Shown: positions 41,959 to 50,071 of the stretch, piece after piece | Numbering within the stretch: the stretch's first letter is position 1 | How the letters are laid out: the number at the start of each line of letters is the position of its first letter | The notes under the pieces: model-generated | Told to the model about the DNA's origin: nothing | What the model saw: the letters and a program-made list of their open reading frames with translations, nothing else | Databases searched by the model: none | Position numbers and translations under genes: made by a program | Origin: Rubrobacter calidifluminis | GTDB taxonomy: Bacteria > Actinomycetota > Rubrobacteria > Rubrobacterales > Rubrobacteraceae | DNA: 64,000 nt | Direction of reading: 5' to 3' | Assembly (NCBI RefSeq): GCF_028617075.1 | Contig: NZ_JAQKGV010000005.1 | Location: forward strand, 124,001 to 188,000

Positions 41959-42023
41959 CCGGAAGCCAGGAAAGTCCAGGGCTTCGAGACGTAACGTGCG
42001 ACGCCCCTGAGCTGACCTGCGTG

Positions 42024-42029
42024 TATCAT
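42024..42029 (+). promoter_or_regulatory. -10 element TATCAT eight bases before the M50 start
   Basis: TATCAT, eight bases, ATG at 42038, with no ribosome site; another candidate leaderless start. Confidence 0.45.
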
Positions 42030-42037
42030 TAGAGGCC

Positions 42038-42679
42038 ATGTTCGTGAGCCTCTTCTCCCAGAACCCCGCGGCCGCCATAGCGGTACTCCTGGGCTTCGTC
42101 GTGGGCATCACGCTGCACGAGGCGGCCCACGCCTGGAGTGCGATGGCGCTCGGAGACGACACGGCCTACCGCCAGGGGAGGGTCACGCTCAACCCGGTCT
42201 CACATCTGGACCCGCTAGGCAGCGTCATGTTGCTCATAGCGGGTTTCGGCTGGGGCAGACCCACCCCCATCACCCCGTCCAAGATGCGCGGCGGTATTCT
42301 CGGCCCGGTCGCCGTGGCCGCAGCCGGCCCCCTCTCGAACCTGCTCATCGTGGCGATCTGCGCCCTGCTCTTCCGCCTGCCCCAACTTCAGGGCGGCTAC
42401 GTAGCCCTCATAGTCGTCTCGGTGGCGTTCGTCAATGCGCTCCTGTTCGTCTTCAACCTCATCCCCATCCCCCCTCTGGACGGGTCCAGGGTGGTCTTCC
42501 CTTTCCTGCCTCGCTCGCTGGACGGCTTCGTGGCTTTCATGAACCAGTACGGCCCCCTCATACTGCTCGCCCTCTTTCTCCTGCCCTGGCTCCTGCCCTC
42601 GCTCTCAGTCTTCAGCTACATACTCAGCTTCAGCCAGCCGATACTACACGCCTTCGGCCTGCCTTCCTTGTTCTACTGA
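42038..42679 (+). CDS. Site-2 protease family (M50) membrane metalloprotease
   Basis: A 213-residue polytopic protein with about five helices. The zinc motif HEAAHAWSAMALGDD (HExxH) is in helix 2 and NLIPIPPLDGSRVVF supplies the conserved distal Asp. It has no PDZ or CBS domain, as in the compact S2P family of actinobacteria. It cleaves substrates within the membrane, but the substrate is unknown. Confidence 0.9.
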   Translation: MFVSLFSQNPAAAIAVLLGFVVGITLHEAAHAWSAMALGDDTAYRQGRVTLNPVSHLDPLGSVMLLIAGFGWGRPTPITPSKMRGGILGPVAVAAAGPLSNLLIVAICALLFRLPQLQGGYVALIVVSVAFVNALLFVFNLIPIPPLDGSRVVFPFLPRSLDGFVAFMNQYGPLILLALFLLPWLLPSLSVFSYILSFSQPILHAFGLPSLFY

Positions 42680-42695
42680 GAGGAGAGAAGAGAAA

Positions 42696-42709
42696 CGGGG
42701 CACTCCCCG
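42696..42709 (-). terminator. Hairpin CGGGG-CACT-CCCCG followed by a pyrimidine tract on the minus strand
   Basis: In the minus orientation, CGGGG AGTG CCCCG is followed by TTTCTCTTCTCT, a terminator-like arrangement. It lies between convergent genes and could end either the histidine kinase transcript or a short RNA started near 42772. Confidence 0.45.
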
Positions 42710-42778
42710 GCACCGCAGGGAGGGGGGGATCTACGGCCCGGGAAGCTGCCCCATCCGTATTTTACCCACTGAGCGCCG

Positions 42779-42816
42779 ATCATAACACTCGGGGCAAGTT
42801 AAGATTGCGTTAAGAT
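42779..42816 (-). promoter_or_regulatory. PhoP-box-like direct repeat with -10 element, minus strand
   Basis: GTTAAGAT occurs at 42798-42805 and 42809-42816 on the plus strand, 11 bases apart, giving TTAAC-N6-TTAAC on the minus strand. Twelve bases downstream (minus) is TATGAT (42784-42779). The geometry matches Pho-box-activated promoters of the Bacillus PhoP type. It overlaps the histidine kinase stop and points toward a region without an ORF. Confidence 0.4.
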
Positions 42817-44576
42817 ACTTTACGCTCTTTACTCTCGACCCGGTCCTGCATGGGCAAGGAGACCGAGAAGGTGCTTCCCTGTTCCGGCCTGCTCCGTACT
42901 GTGATCTCACCGCCGAGATGGTCGATGATCTCACGGGCGAGGGCGAGGCCGAGGCCGGTACCGTCGGCCCGGGAGGAGCCCTGGGCGCGGTAGAAGCGGT
43001 CGAAGATGTGTTGCTGTTCGGATTCTGGGATGCCGCAGCCGTAGTCTTTGACGCTGATGACGGCGTGCCCGTCTTCACGTTTGAGCGCGAGTTCGACCGG
43101 AGAGTTTCCTTCGGAGTACTTTATGGCGTTGTCCACGAGTATGGCGAGCGTACGGTGGAGCTGGGTGGGGTCCGTCTCCACCGGGGGCATTCCCTCCTCC
43201 ACCTCCACGTTTATCTCGCGTCCGGCATAGGAGAAGTCCCGGCGCAGCTCGTAGAGGATTTCCTCGAGATCAACCTCCTCCGTGCGGAAGGTCAGGGCCC
43301 CGGAGTCTATGCGGCTGAGGTCCAGGAGCGTACGGGCCAGGTTCTGCAGGCGTTCGGTCTGGGAGCGCATGTCCTTGAGGAAGGCCTGCCTGACCTCTTC
43401 GTCCTCCTCGTCCTCGAGCATCTCCAGGTAGCCGGAGAGGGCGAAGATGGGCGTCTTCAGCTCGTGGGAGGCGTTGGCTATGAACTCTGCCTTGGCCCGC
43501 TCCACCTGGCGTTGCTCTGTGATGTCGCGCATGATCGCGAGCGCGCCGTCGTCCAGCGGCGCGGCGCGCACCTCGATCACCTTTCCCTTCGCCTCCACCT
43601 CGGAGGTTATCGGGCCTCTCTCCCGACTCTCTGCGAGTATCTCCTGCAGTCGGGAGTGGAACTCCCGGCCGGAGGACTCCAGGAGCTCCCGGGCCCGTGG
43701 GTTCAGGAAGGTTGCGTTGAGGTCCGCGTCCACCCCGATGACCGCGTCGGTCATCCCGTCGAGGATGGCCTTGCTCCGCTCCTTCTCCTGCTCCACCTGC
43801 CGGAACGCACCTTCCAGAGAAGATGCCATGGCGTTGAACGTCGCCCCAAGATCTCCGACCTCGTCCTTGAGCGTAGTCTCTATCCGTTCGCTGAAGTTCC
43901 CCGCCGCCAGCCGGTCGGCCGCGATCCCGAGCCGGGTGACCCGCCGGGCGATCATGTCAGCCGCTATGTAGCCCGCGAGCCCGGTTATCACCAGCGCCAG
44001 GATGCCGGCTATCATCGCCAGGCGCTGGATGTTACCGAGGGCCGCATCCGCGTTTAGTATGTCGCTCTGCGCGTAGAACTTGAGGAAGACGATGGCCTTG
44101 TCCTTACCCTGGGCCGGGACCGCGTAGGTGTAGACTTCCTGTCCCTTGCGCACGCCGAGCTGGATCGTGTGCGGCGGGCTCTGCTGCGGGCGGCGGGTCT
44201 TTATGGCCTCCCTGACCGTCGTCGGATTCCAGCCTTCGCTGAGGTTGCCCGCCACCTGTTTACCGTTCTGCACGATACCCCACTGCACGTCGTGGCTCGC
44301 CGCGAAGTTCTGCAGGCGCGAGTAATCGAAGTGTGGGTTGCGCTGGATCTCGCGCTGGAACTGCTCGCCGACCTGCTGGAAGTTCGCCTGACTCGCCCGG
44401 TAGAGCGTCTCGGCCAGTATGGGCTTGACGACCTCGTAGGCCGTCGCCCCCGCGAACGCCGCGACCAGCACGAAGAGTGCCGTGAGCCAGGCCCGGATGC
44501 CTACCCGCGGCCAGCCCGCACCCTTGCGGCGCGGCGCACCTTCCTTTTTCCGGGCTCGTTTCCTACCGAAAAACAT
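42810..44576 (-). CDS. PhoR-like sensor histidine kinase (HAMP, PAS, HisKA, HATPase)
   Basis: A 588-residue membrane sensor. One helix near residues 25-50 (ALFVLVAAFAGATAYEVVKPI) and another near 195-215 (AGILALVITGLAGYIAADMI) enclose an extracellular sensor. A HAMP segment follows (LAAGNFSERIETTLKDEVGD), then a PAS domain, the H box ANASHELKTPIFALSGYLEML and the N, G1 and G2 boxes (VDNAIKYSEG, VKDYGCGIPE, GTGLGLALAREII). It overlaps the response regulator gene by 14 bases. PhoR-like function is inferred from domain order. Confidence 0.92.
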   Translation of the reverse strand: MFFGRKRARKKEGAPRRKGAGWPRVGIRAWLTALFVLVAAFAGATAYEVVKPILAETLYRASQANFQQVGEQFQREIQRNPHFDYSRLQNFAASHDVQWGIVQNGKQVAGNLSEGWNPTTVREAIKTRRPQQSPPHTIQLGVRKGQEVYTYAVPAQGKDKAIVFLKFYAQSDILNADAALGNIQRLAMIAGILALVITGLAGYIAADMIARRVTRLGIAADRLAAGNFSERIETTLKDEVGDLGATFNAMASSLEGAFRQVEQEKERSKAILDGMTDAVIGVDADLNATFLNPRARELLESSGREFHSRLQEILAESRERGPITSEVEAKGKVIEVRAAPLDDGALAIMRDITEQRQVERAKAEFIANASHELKTPIFALSGYLEMLEDEEDEEVRQAFLKDMRSQTERLQNLARTLLDLSRIDSGALTFRTEEVDLEEILYELRRDFSYAGREINVEVEEGMPPVETDPTQLHRTLAILVDNAIKYSEGNSPVELALKREDGHAVISVKDYGCGIPESEQQHIFDRFYRAQGSSRADGTGLGLALAREIIDHLGGEITVRSRPEQGSTFSVSLPMQDRVESKERKVS

Positions 44577-45261
44577 ACCCGACGCCCCGCGCGGTGTGGA
44601 TGAACTCCGGGTTGCGAGGGTCGCGTTCGATCTTCTCGCGCAGGTGGCGGATGTGCACGTCTACCGTACGTTCGTCGCGGAACTCGTCCCCCCAGACCCT
44701 GGTCAGCAGGGCGCTGCGCGAGAACACCCTGCCGGGGTTGGAGGCCAGCGTGACGAGGAGCTCGAACTCGGTGTAAGTGAGATCGACTTCCCGGCCCTCG
44801 ACCGACACCCGGCGGCTGGGGATGTTTATCTTCAACCCATCGTAGCTCAGCTCGTCCTGGCGCTGTCCCGCCGGCACCGAGACCCGGCGCATGATCGCCC
44901 GCACCCTCGCCACCAGCTCTCTCACGGCGAAGGGCTTGGTCACGTAGTCATCAGCGCCGAGCTCCAGGCCTACCACCCGGTCTATCTCGTCGTCCTTCGC
45001 GGTGAGCATGATGATCGGCACGTCGCTCTGCGCCCGGATCCTGCGGCACACCTCGGTGCCGTCCAGCTTTGGCAGCATGATGTCCAGGATGATCAGGTGC
45101 GGCTGATAGGCCGGGAAGGCCTCGAGTGCCTCTTCACCGTCGCCTGCGGTGCGCACCTCGAAACCCTCGCGCTCGAGCGCGCGGGTGAGCATCTTCTGGA
45201 TGGAGGGCTCGTCGTCTACCAGAAGGATCTTACGGGTGACTCCCTGTACGCTCTGAACCAC
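44563..45261 (-). CDS. OmpR/PhoB-family response regulator
   Basis: A 232-residue two-domain regulator. The receiver has KILLVDDEPSIQKML, the phospho-acceptor Asp in LIILDIMLPKLDG and MLTAKDDEIDRVV, ending with DYVTKPFAVREL. A winged helix follows (VDLTYTEFELLVTLASNPG ... RTVDVHIRHLREKI). It is co-transcribed with the sensor kinase. Upstream, the 88-base gap contains a TAGCATGCTA palindrome near 45328-45337 overlapping a TAGAAT -10-like box. Confidence 0.93.
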   Translation of the reverse strand: MVQSVQGVTRKILLVDDEPSIQKMLTRALEREGFEVRTAGDGEEALEAFPAYQPHLIILDIMLPKLDGTEVCRRIRAQSDVPIIMLTAKDDEIDRVVGLELGADDYVTKPFAVRELVARVRAIMRRVSVPAGQRQDELSYDGLKINIPSRRVSVEGREVDLTYTEFELLVTLASNPGRVFSRSALLTRVWGDEFRDERTVDVHIRHLREKIERDPRNPEFIHTARGVGYVFR

Positions 45262-45349
45262 TCTCCCTGTGCCTCTTCTCTCGCCACGGGATCAAGCCGG
45301 TTGCACGTCGTGCCCTGCACCTCGATTCTAGCATGCTAATGGGGATACA

Positions 45350-47122
45350 TTAACCGCTGAACGCGCCAGAGAGCATCTCCAGGACGGCGTCGAGGAGGTC
45401 ATCTTCCCTCTCGATGCGCACCACCTTCAGCGGGACGCGCCTCCTGAGATAACCTGCCACGATCCGCAGCTCGTCCGGACCCCGGACGGGCTCAACCCAC
45501 CGGCCGCCGAGCACTCCTCTGGCGAAACGGCGGACTTTCTCTTCCTCCCCAAGGCAGAAGGTGCGGTATCCGGCGAGCCTCCCGCTTCGGAAGGTGAAAG
45601 CCTCCACGCAGCCGGACTCGGAGGCCGCAGAGAGCACCGCGCACACGCCCTCCGCGCCTATCGCGGCCCGGGTGGCCCTGAGCCTCTCGATTCCGAGGAT
45701 GAGGTCCCGCAGACGGGCCGCGCCCTCGAACTCGAGCCGGGCGGCGAGCCGGTCACGCTCCCGCCGGAGAGCCTCAAGCTTCTCCTCCCCGCCCCGGCCG
45801 CGCAAAAGCGCGGCGATCTCCTGGACCACCTCCCTGCGATACTCTTGCTCGTCCATCCCCGAACACGGCCCGCAGCGTCCCATCTGCCCGTAGAAGCAGG
45901 GACCATCCCCCTCACCCGGGCACCGCCTCAGGGGAAAGATCCTGCCGAGGGCCTCGATGCAGCAATCCACCATGCCGGCGCTGCCGTAGGGACCGAGTAC
46001 GATCTCCTCTCCTCCGCCGGGTGCGGCGACCCTCTCCGGCACCGGGTACCTCTGCGAGAGATCCAGCCTCACGTACCACCCCGCCCGCTCAACACGGCCG
46101 GCCGCGTTGTAACGGGGCAGAAGGCGCCGGATCTCCCGCGCCTCGAGCAGCAGCGCCTCGAGCTCACTCTCCGTCCGCCGGTACCGCACCCCGGCGGCCT
46201 CCTCGACCAGGCGGGCCACCTTGCGTCGGCCGTCCCCGCCGCTGAAGTAGCTCCCGACCCGCTTCCTGAGGTCCTTGGCCTTCCCGACGTAGAGGACCTC
46301 CCCCCGCCGGTCCACGAAGTAGTAGACCCCCGGCGCATGCGGGAGATCCCGCGGGATGATGTACCGCTTGCTCCTCCTCCGCCCTCTCCGCAGAGATGCG
46401 GCCTCCCCCACCGTGGTCACCCCCATCTCATCGAGCAGCGGAAGAAGCCTCAGAAAGACCCTGGCGGTCGCCGAAGCATCGGCGAGCGCCCGGTGGTTGG
46501 GGTTCGGCCCGATGCCGAAGTACTCGACGAGCGAGGCGAGCCGGTACCGCCGCAGCCCGGGCACGAGCAGACGGGCGAGTTTCAGGGTGTCGAGCGCGGG
46601 GGCCTGCAGCGCCCGCCCGAGCGCCGCCTCGACGAACGCGCAATCGAAGCGCACGTTGTGCCCCACCAGCACGGCCCCTTCGGCGAACCCCTCGAAGCGG
46701 GAGGCCACCTCGCTGGCGGGTGGGGCCCCACGGACCATCTCGTCCGTTATCCCGGTGAGCCTGACCACGAAAGGATCTATGGAATGCCCGGGGTTCGCGA
46801 GCGAGGCGAACTCCTCGACGTTGCGCCCGCCCCGCAGCCTGACCGCTCCTATCTCCGTGATCCCACCCTCGCGCGCCGAGGATCCCGTCGTCTCCACGTC
46901 GAAAACCACGTACTCGGCCTCGTCCAGCTCGAGGGAAGCGAGGTTCACGACCCCGAGCATCCCCTGCTCGTCCCACGCGAACCGGCCATCTCCGGCCACC
47001 AATCGCTCCACGAGGCCCCTTGCCTCGCCGTTGGCGTCGGGGATGGCGAGAAACTCCCTTGCTATCTCCTCGGGTGATGCAGCCCCCCGGCTTCGGAGAA
47101 AGCCGTAGAGGTTAGAGGACAC
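45350..47122 (-). CDS. DEDDh exonuclease fused to UvrC-like GIY-YIG endonuclease domain
   Basis: A 590-residue two-part nuclease. Residues about 70-235 are a DnaQ-like 3'-5' exonuclease (YVVFDVETTG, VGHNVRFDCAFVEA, HRALADASATARVF). Residues from about 255 are a GIY-YIG domain (APGVYYFVDRRGEVLYVGKAKDLRKR) followed by a UvrC/UvrB-interaction-like region with RRCPGEGDGPCFYGQMGRC cysteines and EALRRERDRLAARLEFEGAARLRD. Such fusions (Cho/UvrC-like) occur in actinobacteria and are inferred to act in nucleotide excision repair. The start overlaps the HhH gene end by 11 bases. Confidence 0.9.
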   Translation of the reverse strand: MSSNLYGFLRSRGAASPEEIAREFLAIPDANGEARGLVERLVAGDGRFAWDEQGMLGVVNLASLELDEAEYVVFDVETTGSSAREGGITEIGAVRLRGGRNVEEFASLANPGHSIDPFVVRLTGITDEMVRGAPPASEVASRFEGFAEGAVLVGHNVRFDCAFVEAALGRALQAPALDTLKLARLLVPGLRRYRLASLVEYFGIGPNPNHRALADASATARVFLRLLPLLDEMGVTTVGEAASLRRGRRRSKRYIIPRDLPHAPGVYYFVDRRGEVLYVGKAKDLRKRVGSYFSGGDGRRKVARLVEEAAGVRYRRTESELEALLLEAREIRRLLPRYNAAGRVERAGWYVRLDLSQRYPVPERVAAPGGGEEIVLGPYGSAGMVDCCIEALGRIFPLRRCPGEGDGPCFYGQMGRCGPCSGMDEQEYRREVVQEIAALLRGRGGEEKLEALRRERDRLAARLEFEGAARLRDLILGIERLRATRAAIGAEGVCAVLSAASESGCVEAFTFRSGRLAGYRTFCLGEEEKVRRFARGVLGGRWVEPVRGPDELRIVAGYLRRRVPLKVVRIEREDDLLDAVLEMLSGAFSG

Positions 47123-48131
47123 GCGTCTCCGCTCTCTTGGCGGCCTCGGCTATGGTTCTCGCCTGCCTCTCGGTTATGCCGGGGATGCTCATCAGGTTCT
47201 CGTAAGTATATTCATCGTCGAGGAGCCCGCTCGCCAGCACCCTGTCCCGGGTCTTCATACCCACCCCGGGCAGGATCTCGGTGTGGAAGATCTTGCCGCG
47301 CTGGATCCTGAGCTGATCCACCCCGGCGAGCCTCTCACCGTCGATGAGTATCCTCCTGAGGGTCCTGGCGAAGAGCTCGACCTGCTCGGGATGGTAGACG
47401 CTTCGCCCCATCAGCGCCGGCGTCATCGGCAGGGGATGCAGCAGGTTGGCGTCCCGCACGGTGGTGTGCCCCGGCGGCTCGTTCGGGCTCAAAGGGTCCG
47501 GGTCACCGAGCCTCTGCGCCCGCAGCGCGTGCTCGAAGACCTGCTCCTCGAGATCTCCTTCGAGGTCGAGCTCGGTCACCACGGGCCTGCCCCGGAAGCG
47601 GTCGTTGCGGTTCGCGGCGTACAGGAAGACGCGTCCGCTGCGCTCGTTCTCGTAGAAGGTGACGATCGCCCTGGCGCGCTTCTCACCGATCCCGGGCAGC
47701 CGCGCCAGGGCTTTCACGTCGCTCTCGTCTATCATCCGGCGCAGCCCTTCCGGCTCTATGGCCTCCGCAGCCTTCGCCGCGGCCCTCCGGTCCACCCCCC
47801 TCACGCGCTCGAGCATCCCCTGTACGCTGTCGGGGAAGACGCCGCGGCGGAGGTGGTTGATCTTGCGCACGGCCGTGAACTCGCTGTACTCCTCCCAGCG
47901 CCAGACGAACTCCCGCACCCGCTCCACCGCCGCGTAGTCCTCGGGGACGAACTCTATGGTCACCGCGTCGCCGATGTAGCGGCCGTTGGCGCCGGCAAGC
48001 GTCTCGGCGTCGCGCATCACCTGTACCTTGACCGAAGGGGAGTAGAAAGAGAAGTGCACCGGCACGCCCGGCGCAACCTCCTTCATCAGGCGCAGCCTGA
48101 AGATCTTCTCCTCTGGTTCCGATCCCAGCAT
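47112..48131 (-). CDS. Helix-hairpin-helix protein of unknown function
   Basis: A 339-residue protein with two helix-hairpin-helix motifs, LARLPGIGEKRARAIVTF (about 139-156) and LMSIPGITERQARTIAEAA (near the C-terminus, about 314-332), flanking an uncharacterised middle region. The N-terminal 100 residues (PVHFSFYSPSVKVQVMRDAETLAGAN) are not recognised. HhH pairs bind DNA non-specifically, and the downstream gene is a repair-type nuclease, so a DNA-repair role is inferred. Its start follows the minus-strand TAGAAT at 48146-48141 by nine bases and appears leaderless. Confidence 0.6.
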   Translation of the reverse strand: MLGSEPEEKIFRLRLMKEVAPGVPVHFSFYSPSVKVQVMRDAETLAGANGRYIGDAVTIEFVPEDYAAVERVREFVWRWEEYSEFTAVRKINHLRRGVFPDSVQGMLERVRGVDRRAAAKAAEAIEPEGLRRMIDESDVKALARLPGIGEKRARAIVTFYENERSGRVFLYAANRNDRFRGRPVVTELDLEGDLEEQVFEHALRAQRLGDPDPLSPNEPPGHTTVRDANLLHPLPMTPALMGRSVYHPEQVELFARTLRRILIDGERLAGVDQLRIQRGKIFHTEILPGVGMKTRDRVLASGLLDDEYTYENLMSIPGITERQARTIAEAAKRAETRVL

Positions 48132-48136
48132 CGGGA

Positions 48137-49384
48137 TTACATTCTAGCACCCTGCCCCAGCAGAACCTCCTCCCGCAGCACGATCGCCTCGACCTCTTCC
48201 CCGGGCCGCACCTCGGCCCCGGGACCGATCAGGGCGAGCGCGTCCGCCTTCGTGAGCGAGCTGACGAGCCCGGAGCCCTGCGCCCCGGCGGACTCGGCGC
48301 GCCAGCCCCTCCCGGTGCGCAAGAGCCGCACCCGTATCGCGTGCAGCCTCCCCACCCGGTTGTGCACCATCTCGTCGAAGTACACCTTTATCCGCGGCCG
48401 CCTCGCATCCTCCCTGCGCCCGGCCATCTTCATCAGCGCCGGACGTACGAAGACCTCGAAGCAGACCATCGCGCTCACCGGGTTGCCCGGAAGCCCGAAG
48501 ACCCTGACCCCCTCCCGACGACCGAAGAAGAGCGGCTTCCCGGGCTTGAAGTTTATCCCCCAGAAGACCTGCTCGACGCCGAGGTCGCGCATCGCGGCCT
48601 TCACCAGATCCTTCTCCCCCACCGACACGCCGCCGCTGGTCAGGACCACATCCGCCTCCGAGAGCGCCTCCTCGACCGCAGAGCGCAGCGTACCCTCATC
48701 GTCGGAGGCGGCATACAGCCTGCGTGCCACCGCTCCCGCTTCCTGCGCCTGCGCGACGAGCGCGTAGGAGTTGGAGTCGTAGATCTCCCCCGGCTCGAGC
48801 CCCCTCTCACCCGGCTCGACGAGCTCGCTCCCGGTCGAGAGGACGACCACCCGGGGCCTCCCGAATACGGGAAGCTCCGCGTACCCCTGGCTCGCGGCGA
48901 GCGCTATCTCGGGTGCTCCGATCTCGGTCCCTGCGCGCAGGATCACCTCGCCCGCACGCACGTCCTCGCCGCTCCGGCGTACGTTCTGCCCGGGACGCGC
49001 CGGCTTCTTCAGCTCGAACTCCTCGCCCCAGCCGCTCGTGTTCTCGACCATCACCACCGCGTCCGCCCCCTCGGGGACGACGCCGCCGGTGAAGATCTTG
49101 ATCGCCTCCCCCTCCCCGACTTTTTTCTTCGACGGGCGGCCCGCCGGGGCCTCGTCCACCACCCGGAACACCCGCCCGGCCCCGGCGTCACGGCTCCTCA
49201 GGGCGTAGCCGTCCACCGCCGAGTTGTCAAAAGGCGGAGAGTCGAACTTCGCCACCAGATCCTCCGCGAGCACGAGCCCCCGCGCCTCGGACAGGGGCAC
49301 CCCTACCGCAGACGACCGCGGGGTGTTCTTCAGGATGATCTCCACGGCCTCTCCGTAATCCAGGAGCCTGTCGAAAGTCTGCAC
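48137..49384 (-). CDS. moeA: Molybdopterin molybdenumtransferase
   Basis: A 415-residue MoeA that inserts molybdate into adenylylated molybdopterin. The GTG start has GGGAGAGG upstream. Visible parts are PPFDNSAVDGYALRSRDAG, FTGGVVPEGADAVVMVENT, GEIYDSNSYAL, the catalytic DVVLTSGGVSVGEKDLVKAA and VFGLPGNPVSAMVCFE. It follows the lut genes by 27 bases, which may be operon extension rather than a functional link. Confidence 0.95.
   Translation of the reverse strand: MQTFDRLLDYGEAVEIILKNTPRSSAVGVPLSEARGLVLAEDLVAKFDSPPFDNSAVDGYALRSRDAGAGRVFRVVDEAPAGRPSKKKVGEGEAIKIFTGGVVPEGADAVVMVENTSGWGEEFELKKPARPGQNVRRSGEDVRAGEVILRAGTEIGAPEIALAASQGYAELPVFGRPRVVVLSTGSELVEPGERGLEPGEIYDSNSYALVAQAQEAGAVARRLYAASDDEGTLRSAVEEALSEADVVLTSGGVSVGEKDLVKAAMRDLGVEQVFWGINFKPGKPLFFGRREGVRVFGLPGNPVSAMVCFEVFVRPALMKMAGRREDARRPRIKVYFDEMVHNRVGRLHAIRVRLLRTGRGWRAESAGAQGSGLVSSLTKADALALIGPGAEVRPGEEVEAIVLREEVLLGQGARM
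48141..48146 (-). promoter_or_regulatory. -10 element TAGAAT nine bases before an ATG
   Basis: Minus-strand TAGAAT followed by nine bases and ATG at 48131. It lies within the last codons of moeA, so the HhH gene may have its own leaderless promoter. Confidence 0.4.
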
Positions 49385-49411
49385 GACGACCTCTCCCTTC
49401 GATGTCGAACT

Positions 49412-50071
49412 TCAGGACCCGGGCTGCCTCACCAGCACCGCGTGCACCTCCCCGGGACCGTGCACGCCGACGGTGAGCGTCATCTCGATGTCCCCGGAGC
49501 GGCTGGGGCCGGTGTGGAAACAGAGGTCGGGGGGCATCCGCCCCCCTTCGTACTCCCCGAGAGCCTCCTCCAGCGTGCCGAGCAGCCTCTCCTCCGGCAC
49601 GAGCACCACGTGCACCGGCGGAAGGAGCGTGGCGAGCCTCCCCCCGCCGCTCTCGAGCAGCAGGCTCCCGGTCTCGGCGAGCGCCCACCTCGCCTCGGTC
49701 ACTCCTGCGTCCGCCTCCTCCAGGGACCTCCGTTCTGCACCGCCCCGGTAGACGGCCACCTCCAGCCCGGCCTCTTCGAGGCCCAGCCCTTCCAGAAACT
49801 TCCCATCCCACCGCACGACCCGCCGCGCACCTCTCCCCCGCAGCACCTCGAGCACGTAATCACGCGCCTCCTCGATGCCGGATGCACGCACCGCGTGCCC
49901 GCCGACCGCTTCGAACTCCCGGACGAAGCGCTCCGCCGGGTCTTCATGCCCCTCTTTTCTTCCCCCGTCCGCGCGTGGTGTCCAGGCCACGTCCGGAGCG
50001 CGGGTCGGATGGTAGCGCCCGGCGCGGGTGCGGTGCCGTATCCCTTCTAGGAATTCTTCCCTCCTCGCCAC
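49412..50071 (-). CDS. lutC: Lactate utilization protein C (LUD domain)
   Basis: A 219-residue LUD-domain protein. The GTG at 50071 is chosen because GGAGG lies about five bases upstream; it overlaps the lutB stop by 25 bases. Conserved parts include the central GVTEARWALAETGSLLLESGGGRLATLLP and HVVLVPEERLLGTL, then LCFHTGPSRSGDIEMTLTVGVHGPG. LutC acts with LutA and LutB in oxidation of L-lactate to pyruvate without a flavin lactate dehydrogenase; no Fe-S motif is in this subunit. Confidence 0.9.
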   Translation of the reverse strand: MARREEFLEGIRHRTRAGRYHPTRAPDVAWTPRADGGRKEGHEDPAERFVREFEAVGGHAVRASGIEEARDYVLEVLRGRGARRVVRWDGKFLEGLGLEEAGLEVAVYRGGAERRSLEEADAGVTEARWALAETGSLLLESGGGRLATLLPPVHVVLVPEERLLGTLEEALGEYEGGRMPPDLCFHTGPSRSGDIEMTLTVGVHGPGEVHAVLVRQPGS

